Positions 49,875 to 58,608 of a stretch of 64,000 bases of DNA are shown here, piece after piece. Each line of letters opens with the position of its first letter. Within the stretch, counting starts at the first letter, position 1. A program made the position numbers and the translations under genes. The notes below the pieces were generated by a model. The model was not told the DNA's origin. It was given only the letters and a program-made list of their open reading frames with translations, and searched no databases. This stretch comes from Rhodospirillaceae bacterium (lineage in GTDB: Bacteria > Pseudomonadota > Alphaproteobacteria > Bin65). The stretch spans positions 26,273 through 90,272 of the forward strand of contig JAPPLJ010000023.1 of assembly GCA_028819475.1 (NCBI GenBank). Direction: 5' to 3'.

Positions 49875-52316
49875 ATGAACCGCATCGCCCCCGGGGCCGA
49901 GTTGTGCATCAGGGAGATTCCGCTCTCCCGGCTTTCGCTCGCCCCCGAAAACGTCCGCAAGACCCCGCCCGATCCCCAAGCCGACGCCGCGCTCAAGGCC
50001 TCGATCGCCGCTTTCGGGCTGCTGGAGAATCTGGTCGTCCGGGCCGACGAGCCCGATGAGCATGATGGCGAACGCTATGCCGTGGTCGCCGGCGGGCGCC
50101 GCCTCAAGGCCATGCGGGACTTGGTCGAGGACGGCGTGCTGGATGCCGGCAATCCGGTCCCCTGCCAGGTCAGGTCCGGCGACGCCGAGCCCGGCGAGGT
50201 CTCGCTGGCCGAGAACGTCATGCGCATCCCCATGCACCCGGCCGACCAGGTGACGGCCTTCGCAAGGCTCGCCGACGCCGGCCGGCCGGTCTCCGCCATC
50301 GCCGCGCGCTTCGGTACATCCGAGCGCATCGTCGAGCAGCGGCTGCGCCTCGGCAACGCCGCCCCGGAACTGCTCGACGCTTACCGGGCGAACAGGATCG
50401 ACCTCGAAGCGCTGAAGGCCTTTGCGGTTACCGCCGACCGGGAGCGCCAGATGGCGGTCTGGGAACAGGTCTCGGCCCAGGGCCACCGCCCGTCCGCCGC
50501 GCAGGTGAAGCGCCTGCTCACCGAGGAGCGCGTGCCGGGCAGCACGGCGGTCGCGAAGTTCGTCGGGGTCGACGCCTACGAGGCCGCCGGCGGCACGGTC
50601 ATGCGCGACCTGTTCGCCGATGAACACGAGAACGGCGTCTGGTTCGAGGATCCGGTGCTGCTCGAGGCGCTCGCCATGGCGAAGCTCCAGGCGGCGGCCG
50701 ACGAGTTGTCCACCCGCTGGAAGTGGGCCGTCCCCATGATCGAGGCCGCATGGGACGACACCGCCTCCTGCGGCCGCATCGAGCCGCAGCCCGGCGCGCC
50801 GACGGACGAGGAAAGCGCGGAGATCGGGAAGCTGGAGGCCCGGCAGGCCGAACTCGCCGAACTCGACGACGACCAGTGGACCGAAGAGCTGCTGGCGGAA
50901 GCCGAGTCCATCGAGACCCGCCTCGACGAGATCGAGGGCGCCGTCGAGGCACGGGCCATGTGGCGGCGCGAGGACTTCGCGATGGCCGGCTGCATCGTCA
51001 CGATCGGCCGCGAGGGCGCGCTCCAGGTCATTGCCGGCCTCGTGAAGCCCGAGGACATGCCGAAGCCGGCAGAGACGGACCGGACCGGCACCCAGGCCGG
51101 CAACGGCCGCGACCCGGCCGCCACCGCCGGCGTCAACACCGCCGGTCAGGCCGTTCACACCGCCGTCCCGGCCGTTACCCGGCCCGTGGCGGGGCCGAGG
51201 GACCGCAAGGCCGAGGCGCGCAAGGAGGCCGGCGTCGGCATCGGGCTCGCCGACGACCTGCGCGCGATCCGGACCGCGCTGGTCAAGGCGCATCTCGCCG
51301 GGGACTTCGAGGCCGCCTTCGACCTCCTGCTGTTCCAGATGGGCCGCGCGGTGTTCACGCCGGGCTATCGCGACGACGCCCTCGACATCACGGTCAAGGA
51401 GACCCCGGACCGGCCCAACATCCGGATGAACGATGCGAACTTCGCGGACTGGTCGCCGGGCGAGGCGATGCTGGCGGACCGCTCGCACCTGTCGCTCGAC
51501 TGGCTGGAGATCCGGGACGACGGCGAGTCCTTCGCGGCGCTGCGGGCCTTGTCCCGGGCCGAGAAGGAGGCGCTGTTCGCGGCCTGCGTTGCGCGCACGG
51601 TGAACGGCCAGCTCGCCTTCGAGTCCCAGGCCCGGCCCGAGCTCGAAGCCACCGTGGCCCGGCTCGACATCGACTTCGCGGCCCATGTCCGCCCGACCGC
51701 CGACATGCTGTGGTCGCGGATTACAAAGAGCCGCGTCCTCGACATCGCCCGCGCGGTATTCGGACTGCCCTGGGCGTCGGCGCGGTCCAAGTACAAGAAG
51801 CCCGCGCTGGCCGAGGCCATGGAGGCTGCCTTCGCCGCCGGCGACCCGCCGATCGGCGTCAGCCCCGCGATGCACGCCAGGGCGCTGGCTTGGGTCCCGC
51901 CCGGGTTCGCGGCGTTCGACACCGGCCGGACGGTCGGAGACGCCGAGGACGTCGAGGACGCCGCGACGGAAGCCGCCGCGACCGCGCCGGGCGGCGAGCA
52001 GGAGGCCGCGGAACCCGCCGCCGATACCGGAACCGCGCCGCCCGCGGCCAACGGCAACGGCCATGCGCCGGCGCCCGAAGAGGGGACGTCCAAGGGCAAT
52101 GCGCCGGACGGGGATGCGCCGGGCGGCGATACGCCGGGCGGGAATGCTGCCGGCGCCGAGGGCGGCAACGCCGGCGAGCCCGGTCCCGACCCCGCCGTCG
52201 CGGGCGGGCCGGACGGCATCGCCGCAACCGGACCGGTCCCGCCGGTTCCGGCCAACGGCCACGACGCCACCCCGGACCCGATGGCGATCCCCGAATTCCT
52301 CCGCCGCGTCCAGTAA
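49875..52316 (+). CDS. Long ParB-family protein
   Basis: 813 residues. ParB N-domain (EIPLSRLSLAPENVRKTP, then YAVVAGGRRLKAMRDLVEDG with the GGRR CTP-binding motif, about 66-85, and LAENVMRIPMHPADQVTAF), followed by a helix-turn-helix (SAIAARFGTSERIVEQRLRL). The middle is a long helical region typical of large element-borne ParB proteins. The C-terminal 130 residues are an Ala/Gly/Pro/Asp-rich disordered tail. ATG at 49875 follows GGGAGG. Larger than partition ParB, so it likely also has nuclease or scaffold roles. Confidence 0.85.
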   Translation: MNRIAPGAELCIREIPLSRLSLAPENVRKTPPDPQADAALKASIAAFGLLENLVVRADEPDEHDGERYAVVAGGRRLKAMRDLVEDGVLDAGNPVPCQVRSGDAEPGEVSLAENVMRIPMHPADQVTAFARLADAGRPVSAIAARFGTSERIVEQRLRLGNAAPELLDAYRANRIDLEALKAFAVTADRERQMAVWEQVSAQGHRPSAAQVKRLLTEERVPGSTAVAKFVGVDAYEAAGGTVMRDLFADEHENGVWFEDPVLLEALAMAKLQAAADELSTRWKWAVPMIEAAWDDTASCGRIEPQPGAPTDEESAEIGKLEARQAELAELDDDQWTEELLAEAESIETRLDEIEGAVEARAMWRREDFAMAGCIVTIGREGALQVIAGLVKPEDMPKPAETDRTGTQAGNGRDPAATAGVNTAGQAVHTAVPAVTRPVAGPRDRKAEARKEAGVGIGLADDLRAIRTALVKAHLAGDFEAAFDLLLFQMGRAVFTPGYRDDALDITVKETPDRPNIRMNDANFADWSPGEAMLADRSHLSLDWLEIRDDGESFAALRALSRAEKEALFAACVARTVNGQLAFESQARPELEATVARLDIDFAAHVRPTADMLWSRITKSRVLDIARAVFGLPWASARSKYKKPALAEAMEAAFAAGDPPIGVSPAMHARALAWVPPGFAAFDTGRTVGDAEDVEDAATEAAATAPGGEQEAAEPAADTGTAPPAANGNGHAPAPEEGTSKGNAPDGDAPGGDTPGGNAAGAEGGNAGEPGPDPAVAGGPDGIAATGPVPPVPANGHDATPDPMAIPEFLRRVQ

Positions 52317-52335
52317 CCGTCCCGCCCCGAGGAAG

Positions 52336-52370
52336 CGCCCCGTCCGGTCTGTTGGCCGGCGGGGCGTTTT
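52336..52370 (+). terminator. Rho-independent terminator after the long ParB gene
   Basis: Stem CGCCCCGTCCGG / CCGGCGGGGCG with an 8-base loop, followed by TTTT. Nearly the same stem as at 12563-12596. Confidence 0.75.
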
Positions 52371-52400
52371 CGTTTCCGCATCCCGCATGGAGGTCCGCCC

Positions 52401-54158
52401 ATGAACCGCACGATCCGCGCCCGCATCCACGAGAGCGCCGTCAAGCGGGTGACCCGCATCTACGCCGCCACTCTCGCCGACATCTTCGCCGAAACCCTGC
52501 AGAACAGCCGCCGCGCCGGCGCGACGCGTGTGCGCATATCGGTTGCCGCGGCCGCCGCCCGACCGGCCGGGATCGATGCCGCAACGGGCAAGACGCCGCT
52601 CACCGTCACGATTACCGACGACGGCGCCGGCATCGCCGATCCGGCCGTCCTGTTGAGCTTCGGCGAGAACGGCTGGGACGACGCCCTCGTCCGGCGCGAG
52701 GACGCCGCCGGCTTCGGCTTCGCCAGCCTGGCGCGCCGCAACTGCACGGTTTCGTCCAGGCCGCGGTTGCCGGACGGGGAGATTCTGCCCGGCTGGCACG
52801 TCTCGCTGTCGCCGGAGCATTTCCTCGGTGAGGCGGACGCCGAGGTCTGCGCAGACGAGGATGCCCCGTACCCGCACGGCACGGCAATTTCGTTCCGGGC
52901 GACGGAGGCCGCCGCCGCCGTCCGCGTCGCGGCCGAGATCGCCGCCCGGCACTACCCGCTGCCGGTCGCGTTCGACGACCGCACGGACGGAATTGCCGCC
53001 GCTGTAGAGTTGCCGCGCCGCGCCTTTCTCGACGGCGCGGTCCATGCCGAGCCGTGGCGGGGCCTCGTCTTCGGGGTCTTCCGCAACCGCCGCAGCGGCT
53101 ACAACGACCCCGACCTTAACTTCTTCGGCCTCACCCTGCCGGTGAAGCTGCTGACCGTCGAGACCGTCCACGGCCCGGCCTGGAGCGTGCTGGCGGATGT
53201 CGACGACTGCCCCGATCTCGAACTCGTGCTGCCGGCCCGCAAGGAAGCGGTCGAGAACGCCTTCCTCGAGGACATGCGCGCGGCCGCCCGGCTCGCCATC
53301 TACCGCGCCATGGCGGCCGATCCGAACCCGCGCCCCACCTTCGAGGACTGGACCCGGGCGCGCGACGCTGGCATCGGGATCGCGCCGCCGCCGGCCGTGC
53401 TGCGCCCCTGGCGGGCCCCGGTCGCCAATGTCGACGACTGGCGCGATCCGCCGAAGCTCGCCCCGGTGGACCGGCATGCGCTGCTCATGGACTGCGATCC
53501 CGAGCCGCCCGAGGCCCAGGCGCTGTGGCGCGCCGCCGAGCGCAACGGCGTCGCGCCGCGCCTGTTCGAAGGCGACCGCCGGCTGGAGGGCTATGCCTGG
53601 TACGACGCTCTCCACCGAGCGACCGGCATCGCCGTCGAGGTCACCCTGGACGGGACGCCGTATGCGCTCGACGACGCGCCGCTGACGGAGCCGACGGGGC
53701 CGACCGCCGCCGATCTGCCGCCCAGGCCGGACGCGGTCCGCATCGACCTCGCCGTCCGGGCGGCCGACGGCCCGGCGGACGCCCTGCGCCTGCCGGCCGA
53801 TCTCGCCTTCGCGGGCGAGCCCTGGAACTGGTTCCGCGATGCCCTGCCGCTGGTCGCCGCCGACAGCGCGCTCCGGCCCCACGAGCTCGCCGCGCTGCTC
53901 CGCAACGGCTTCTTCTCGCCCTCGGACGAGGCCGAGGCGGACAGCTACGAGACCCAGAGCGACCGCTTCGACGAGGACGCGCAGCACCTGGCGACGCGGC
54001 TGCTGATCGGCGACGACGAGGCCTGCCGGCAGTCCATCGCCGAGGCCGTGCGGCGCGAACTCATATGGTTGGCGCCGGAGGACCGCGCCGTCGACATCCG
54101 CATCCGCCGGCCCGACGTGACGGTGACGCTCGCCGCCGCCGGGGAGGCCGCGCCATGA
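52401..54158 (+). CDS. GHKL-type ATPase (Hsp90/histidine-kinase fold), element-borne
   Basis: 585 residues. N box IFAETLQNSRRAGATRV (about 29-45, with Glu and Asn), G1 ITDDGAGIADP (about 75-85) and G2 DAAGFGFASLARR (about 101-113) define a GHKL nucleotide-binding fold. No histidine-kinase dimerisation or transmitter domain is seen. The remaining two-thirds is unlike MutL or Hsp90. The C-terminal RRELIWLAPEDRAVDIRI module recurs in the 71-residue protein at 54794. It overlaps the next gene as ATGA. Confidence 0.78.
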   Translation: MNRTIRARIHESAVKRVTRIYAATLADIFAETLQNSRRAGATRVRISVAAAAARPAGIDAATGKTPLTVTITDDGAGIADPAVLLSFGENGWDDALVRREDAAGFGFASLARRNCTVSSRPRLPDGEILPGWHVSLSPEHFLGEADAEVCADEDAPYPHGTAISFRATEAAAAVRVAAEIAARHYPLPVAFDDRTDGIAAAVELPRRAFLDGAVHAEPWRGLVFGVFRNRRSGYNDPDLNFFGLTLPVKLLTVETVHGPAWSVLADVDDCPDLELVLPARKEAVENAFLEDMRAAARLAIYRAMAADPNPRPTFEDWTRARDAGIGIAPPPAVLRPWRAPVANVDDWRDPPKLAPVDRHALLMDCDPEPPEAQALWRAAERNGVAPRLFEGDRRLEGYAWYDALHRATGIAVEVTLDGTPYALDDAPLTEPTGPTAADLPPRPDAVRIDLAVRAADGPADALRLPADLAFAGEPWNWFRDALPLVAADSALRPHELAALLRNGFFSPSDEAEADSYETQSDRFDEDAQHLATRLLIGDDEACRQSIAEAVRRELIWLAPEDRAVDIRIRRPDVTVTLAAAGEAAP

Positions 54159-54634
54159 GCCGGCAGTTCACGGTGCAGTGCGGGTACGCGGCCTGGTACG
54201 CGAACACCGTCACCGTCGAGGCGGACACGCTCGACGAAGCCCTAGAGAAGGCCATCGCGGCCGCAAACGAGGACGCGGCCGGCTGGCGCGCCCTCGATCA
54301 TTGCGGAGAGACATTCATCCAGGCCGTAAGCCAGGGCGCGGGTGTCGACCCGTGGGGCGACGGCTCGCTGCCGGTGCCGGACCGCTTCTCCGAGCACGGC
54401 GCGCCGCCCGTGGTCACCCTTACCGGCCCGGTTTCGCCCGGCGCCGTCGAGGTCTCGGGCGGCCGGGCGCTGGTGCGCATCGCGATCGCGGCCGGCACGG
54501 TGACGTCCGAACTCCGCGACCCGCCGCATCCGCCCGCCAACAAGCCGCTGGTGACGGTTTGCGTCGATCCGGACGGCAGGCCCGACGTCCGGGTCGAGGG
54601 AGGCCGCGCACGGGTACGCATCCTCGACCGCTGA
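54155..54634 (+). CDS. Small protein coupled to the GHKL ATPase
   Basis: 159 residues. Two parts: an N-terminal beta-alpha unit (VQCGYAAWYANTVTVEADTL then DEALEKAIAAANED, about 6-40) and a C-terminal beta-rich part with two parallel phrases, GGRALVRIAIAAG and GGRARVRILDR. The ATGA overlap suggests a fixed ratio with the ATPase. Function unknown. Confidence 0.65.
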   Translation: MSRQFTVQCGYAAWYANTVTVEADTLDEALEKAIAAANEDAAGWRALDHCGETFIQAVSQGAGVDPWGDGSLPVPDRFSEHGAPPVVTLTGPVSPGAVEVSGGRALVRIAIAAGTVTSELRDPPHPPANKPLVTVCVDPDGRPDVRVEGGRARVRILDR

Positions 54635-54793
54635 TGCCGCCGACGGCCGTCCGCCGCCGCCGATCCTTCCACACCGATGCCCGTCCCGCTCCGCCCGGAG
54701 AGGAGGCCGGCATGCGTCCGGCCGAGGCGGGGCCGGGGCACGGGAGCGTCCCGGTCCGGCCTGTCCGGCGTCGAGCAACAGGAGGTCCAGCTC

Positions 54794-55009
54794 ATGAAGC
54801 CTGCCGCTGTTCGAGATACCGCCGCAATCCCGGCCGCGCCGCCCCGGCCCGACGACGAGGCCCGGAAGCGCGCCATCGCCAATGCCGTGTGGACCGACCT
54901 GCTCTGGCTCATGCCGCCGGACCGCACGGTCACCATCGCCGTCACCGGCGGCGACGTCGCGGTCAAGTTCGGCCCGCGCGCACCGGCGCCGGAGGTTCCG
55001 GCCCACTGA
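54794..55009 (+). CDS. 71-residue protein sharing a module with the GHKL ATPase
   Basis: Starts MKPAAVRDTAAIPAAPPRPD after GGAGGTCCAGCTC. The second half AIANAVWTDLLWLMPPDRTV aligns with the last residues of the GHKL protein (RRELIWLAPEDRAV), each followed by a short beta hairpin ending in VTVTL or VAVKF. It looks like a free copy of that module. Confidence 0.6.
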   Translation: MKPAAVRDTAAIPAAPPRPDDEARKRAIANAVWTDLLWLMPPDRTVTIAVTGGDVAVKFGPRAPAPEVPAH

Positions 55010-55116
55010 CCCGGCCGGGCGCCGAATCCCCGCCGCCATGACGCCCCGTCCCGCCCGCCGGCAGCACATCCGCCCGGCGCGCAGGTCTTTCCGTTCGACC
55101 CGATGGAGGACTTGCC

Positions 55117-55854
55117 ATGCCCGACGCACCGGGCTTCGACGAGATGTCGCTCTACGACGTGCCCGCCGCGCCGGCCTCCGTCAGGCAGGCCCATGCCCGC
55201 CGCCGGCTCCAACGCCGCTTCCTGCGCGCCGGGCGCGAGGCCGTCGACGACCGCGACCTGCTCGAACTGCTGCTCTCCGGGCGTCATGGCGCGGATGGCA
55301 CCGGAGATTCGGCCGGCGCTCTCCTGGACACCTTCGGCACTGCGCCGCGCGCCCTTGCGGCCCGGCCGGACCGGCTGCGCGCCGTGCCCGGCCTGTCCGA
55401 GGACGCCGTCGCCGCCCTCAAGGCCGCCGAGGCGCTCGGCATCCGCATGGCGCGGGCGGAGATGCCGGAGACGGTGCGCCCTTCCTTCGGCCGCTACGAC
55501 AAGGTCATCGAGTACTGCCGCGCCCTCGCCGGCCACCGCGAGGTCGAGGAGTTCAGGATTCTATACCTGAACCGCAACAACCGGATGATCGCCGACGAGT
55601 GCCACCAGAAGGGCTCCGTCTGCCACGCTCCGGTCTACCCCCGGGAGATCTGCATCCGCTGCCTGGAGCTTCAGGCGACCGCGATTATCGCTGTCCACAA
55701 CCATCCCGGCCACTGTCCCGAGCCGTCCAGGGCCGACATCGACATGACGAAGCGCATCAAGGACGCGTTGAAGACCATTGAGGTCACGCTGCTCGACCAT
55801 GTGATCGTCACGCCGACCGGCGCGGTCAGTTTCCAGGCCCGCGGTCTGCTCTGA
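55117..55854 (+). CDS. radC: RadC/JAB-domain DNA repair-like protein
   Basis: 245 residues. N-terminal helix-hairpin-helix region (AVPGLSEDAVAALKAAEALG, about 88-107) and C-terminal JAB/MPN domain with AVHNHPGHCPEPSRADIDMT (about 195-214), the HxH..S..D metal site. RadC proteins are frequent in integrated elements; their reaction is still debated. Start MPDAPGFDEM at 55117 after GGAGGACTTGCC. Confidence 0.9.
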   Translation: MPDAPGFDEMSLYDVPAAPASVRQAHARRRLQRRFLRAGREAVDDRDLLELLLSGRHGADGTGDSAGALLDTFGTAPRALAARPDRLRAVPGLSEDAVAALKAAEALGIRMARAEMPETVRPSFGRYDKVIEYCRALAGHREVEEFRILYLNRNNRMIADECHQKGSVCHAPVYPREICIRCLELQATAIIAVHNHPGHCPEPSRADIDMTKRIKDALKTIEVTLLDHVIVTPTGAVSFQARGLL

Positions 55855-55899
55855 CAGGCCGCAGCGACCGTCTTACACTCTCCCGCGAGGAACCCGACC

Positions 55900-56316
55900 A
55901 TGCCCAATCCCGGCAACGCCCCCGCCTTCGATCCCGTGGTCTCGGTCTACACCCGCGCCGAGGCGATCGAGGACGGCATCCTCGTCGACGTCACCGAGAC
56001 CGCGCGCGAGGCGGGCTTCAGGATTCCCGTCGCGGTCACACGCAGCGTCTGGGACCGACTCGTCGCCTTGCCCCAGGGCTACCTGGGCTTCCAGGACGAG
56101 AGCGGACGCCTGTGGGACGTGCTCTGGATGGCGCGTTTCTACGCGCTCCGCGCCTCGAACAGCGACCGCGTGCGGATGTGCGTGCTGGTGCGCGACATCC
56201 GCAAGGACCTGCGCGACAGCCACCGCCCGCCCCGCAGGCACTTCCCCATCGTGGCCATCGGCGCCGGCGACCGGGGAGAGCCGGTCATCACCGTGATGTT
56301 TTCCGAGGACGACTGA
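55900..56316 (+). CDS. DUF6573-like protein
   Basis: 138 residues. The N-terminal VVSVYTRAEAIEDGILVDVT then ETAREAGFRIPVAVTRSVWD (about 11-50) is the hallmark of DUF6573 proteins in mobile elements, and HFPIVAIGAGDRGEPVITVM is near the end. Function unknown. It follows RadC and precedes a 158-residue unknown gene by two bases. Confidence 0.75.
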   Translation: MPNPGNAPAFDPVVSVYTRAEAIEDGILVDVTETAREAGFRIPVAVTRSVWDRLVALPQGYLGFQDESGRLWDVLWMARFYALRASNSDRVRMCVLVRDIRKDLRDSHRPPRRHFPIVAIGAGDRGEPVITVMFSEDD

Positions 56317-56318
56317 GC

Positions 56319-56795
56319 ATGCAGACCCTCAGCCCCGAGCAGCAGCTCGATATCGCCCGCCGCGTCCACGAGACCCTCGACCTCCCGAAGCGCTGGCACC
56401 GGGGCGGGTGGGGACGCGACGACGACGGCGACGTCATCGAGTTCGACGGCGGCTTTCACGTCGTCGACGACGACTCGGTCCGCCACCCGCCCGCCTTCCG
56501 CCTCGCCACGCCCGAAAGCCCCCGCTGCTTCTGCCTCGGCGCCACCATCCGCATTCACACCGGTTGGGTCCTCCATAGCGATCCGTCCTATACCGGCGAT
56601 GCGACCGAGACCATGTGCGCCGTCTACACCAGGCTCGCCGGCATCGACACCGGCGGCCGCGAACGGGACCCGGCGGTCTCCGAGCCCCACCTCAACAGTC
56701 TCATCGAATGGAACGACTCCAACGAGCGTTCCTTCGGGGACATCCGCGAACTCACCGTCGCCGTGCTGCGCCACCTCGACGCGCAGCGCCGGTGA
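56319..56795 (+). CDS. Unknown 158-residue protein
   Basis: Starts MQTLSPEQQLDIARRVHETL; an acidic middle (DDDGDVIEFDGG) and HLNSLIEWNDSNERSFGDIR near the end. The C-terminal pattern recalls small element proteins of unknown function. Tight spacing supports co-transcription with the DUF6573-like gene. Confidence 0.6.
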   Translation: MQTLSPEQQLDIARRVHETLDLPKRWHRGGWGRDDDGDVIEFDGGFHVVDDDSVRHPPAFRLATPESPRCFCLGATIRIHTGWVLHSDPSYTGDATETMCAVYTRLAGIDTGGRERDPAVSEPHLNSLIEWNDSNERSFGDIRELTVAVLRHLDAQRR

Positions 56796-56832
56796 TCCGG
56801 GCCTCCGAAGACCGCGCCCGGCGCCTTCGGCT

Positions 56833-57126
56833 TCAGGCAGACGGGTCGTCGGCCTCCGGCGGCGCCGCGCGCCCGTCGCCGCCGCGGCTCTCATGCAGCG
56901 ATCCCCAGGGGGCGGGCGTGCTGTGGCCGGGGCCGCGGGGCCGTCTGAAACACTTCATGCCGCAGAGCTCGAAATGGTCCACCACCGCGGCAGCGATCGG
57001 TTTGAGCCGGTCGTGGTCGCCGGGTACGCGCTTCTTCGGCCAGAGACGCTCCGCCTTGCGCAGCGCCATCTCGATGGTGAACAGCAGGTCGTCCCGGGAG
57101 ATCGGGCGGGTGTAACGGTCGTCCAT
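56833..57126 (-). CDS. Unknown 97-residue protein with SOS-box promoter
   Basis: Starts MDDRYTRPISRDDLLFTIEM, then RKAERLWPKKRVPGDHDRLK and ELCGMKCFRRPRGPG. Divergent from the SRAP gene with a LexA-type box between. A decayed paralogue with a nonsense codon lies at 60428-60628. No family recognised; SOS control would suggest a damage-linked role. Confidence 0.6.
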   Translation of the reverse strand: MDDRYTRPISRDDLLFTIEMALRKAERLWPKKRVPGDHDRLKPIAAAVVDHFELCGMKCFRRPRGPGHSTPAPWGSLHESRGGDGRAAPPEADDPSA

Positions 57127-57145
57127 GCGGCGAACCCTATCATTA

Positions 57146-57160
57146 GAACATTATAAGAAC
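57146..57160. promoter_or_regulatory. Alphaproteobacterial LexA box
   Basis: GAAC-N7-GAAC, which is GTTC-N7-GTTC on the other strand, the consensus LexA site in alphaproteobacteria. It lies 20 bases upstream of the 97-residue gene and 40 bases upstream of the SRAP gene, so it can control both. Confidence 0.7.
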
Positions 57161-57199
57161 AACATGACAGCGCGCCGTCGGTGAGGCTAACGTCGTTCA

Positions 57200-57892
57200 A
57201 TGTGTGGTCGATTCACGCAACTTCGATCCTGGGCGGAACTGCACGAGCTTCTCGACCTCGTCGGCGCGCCGCTCAACCTGCGGCCCCGCTACAACGTCGC
57301 GCCGAGCCAGGACGTGGCGGTCGCGCGCGCCGCGGAGCAGGGCCGCAGCCTCGCCGTGCTGCGGTGGGGGCTGATTCCGGCCTGGGCCAAGGACCCGGCG
57401 ATCGGCCACAAGCTCATCAACGCCCGGTCCGAGACCGCTGCCAAGAAACCGTCCTTCCGGTCGGCCTTCCGCCATCGCCGCTGCCTGATCCCGGCCGACG
57501 GCTTCTACGAATGGCAGCGCCGGGGCGGGGCCCGGCAGCCCTGGCTGTTCGGCCTCCGGGACGGCGCGCCCATGATCTTCGCAGGCTTGTGGGAACGCTG
57601 GACCGTGCCCGACGGCGCGGCGCTCACCGGTTCGCTCGCCGAGCGCAGTCCCGGCGATGCGGTCGAGACCTGCACCATCCTCACCACCGCCGCCAACGAG
57701 GCGGTGGCGACGGTCCATGGCCGCATGCCGGTGATCCTGCCGCCGGACTCATGGGATGCCTGGCTCGCGGGCGACGAGGTTCCCCTTGGTCCGTACCCGG
57801 CGGACGCCATGACCGCCCATCCGGTGAGCACGCACGTCAACCGACCCGCCAACGACGACCCGCGCTGCGTCGAGCCGGTCCCGCTGACCTGA
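57200..57892 (+). CDS. yedK: SRAP/HMCES-family protein (YedK type)
   Basis: 230 residues. Catalytic Cys2 after Met (MCGRFTQ), NARSETAAKKPSFRSAF (about 74-90) with the Asn and Glu that hold abasic DNA, PADGFYEWQ and HGRMPVILPP with the active His. The family forms a covalent bond with abasic sites in single-stranded DNA and protects them. The upstream LexA box fits SOS-associated expression. Confidence 0.92.
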   Translation: MCGRFTQLRSWAELHELLDLVGAPLNLRPRYNVAPSQDVAVARAAEQGRSLAVLRWGLIPAWAKDPAIGHKLINARSETAAKKPSFRSAFRHRRCLIPADGFYEWQRRGGARQPWLFGLRDGAPMIFAGLWERWTVPDGAALTGSLAERSPGDAVETCTILTTAANEAVATVHGRMPVILPPDSWDAWLAGDEVPLGPYPADAMTAHPVSTHVNRPANDDPRCVEPVPLT

Positions 57893-58083
57893 GCCCCGGC
57901 CGCCCGGCGGCCTGACCCTCCCAAGACGAAAATCCCGTTCCGGGGCGGCCCTGCCATTCCCTGCCGCACCGCCGCGCCTTTCGCCGGCCGGAGTCCGGCC
58001 AGCCGGCGCGGGGCGGGCCGACGGTGCTGCGCGGGAGGGTCCGCCGCGCCGGACGCCCGCGCCCTTCCAGCCCGGAGACCGCC

Positions 58084-58605
58084 ATGCTGCACAGGATCAC
58101 CGGCCGCGCCGTCAAGTGCGGTCCTTCCGCGATTTCCGCGATCGCCGGCGTGCCCACGCACGAGGCCGCCGCCGCCATCCGCCGCCTGTTCGACCGGCCA
58201 TCGGTCAACGGCGTCCACATCGACGAGCTCGCCGCCGCCCTGGAAGAGTTCGGCTTCGTTCCCGACTACGCGCTGCGCCATCCGAACTACCGCGAACGCC
58301 CCTACGCGCGCCGCCAGGAGGTGTGGGAACGCCTCTTCGCGGACGTGCCGTTCGAGGTCCGGGCGGTCACGCTCGGGACGCTCCTGGACGCCGCGCCCGC
58401 GGGCGCATGGGCGGTCTCGGCAGGCAATCACTTCGTCGCCTGCGGGGACGGCTTCGTCGCGGATTCGGGTGCCTGGTTTTTCCGAAACCCAGTCCCCTGG
58501 TCCCGCGCCAACCCGGACCACCGCCGCGTCGCCCTGCGGCGCGTCCAGGAAGCCGTCCGCTTCGTGCCGGTTGCCCGGCGCAATCCCCGGCCGGAGGAGT
58601 GCTAA
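58084..58605 (+). CDS. Possible papain-like cysteine hydrolase
   Basis: 173 residues. KCGPSAISAIAGVPTHEAAA (about 11-30) looks like the Cys-Gly-Pro-x-Ala nucleophile helix of papain-like peptidases, and WAVSAGNHFVACGDGFVADS (about 110-129) supplies a His before a beta strand and an Asp after it. The order Cys, His, Asp is right for this fold. No signal peptide. Start MLHRITGRAV at 58084. A peptidase, deamidase or transglutaminase-like role is inferred from motif order only. Confidence 0.55.
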   Translation: MLHRITGRAVKCGPSAISAIAGVPTHEAAAAIRRLFDRPSVNGVHIDELAAALEEFGFVPDYALRHPNYRERPYARRQEVWERLFADVPFEVRAVTLGTLLDAAPAGAWAVSAGNHFVACGDGFVADSGAWFFRNPVPWSRANPDHRRVALRRVQEAVRFVPVARRNPRPEEC

Positions 58606-58608
58606 GCC

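Noticed and set aside
49758..53987. 1409-codon minus-strand open frame
   Set aside because: It is antisense to the long ParB and GHKL genes, both of which show conserved motifs; it is a codon-bias shadow.
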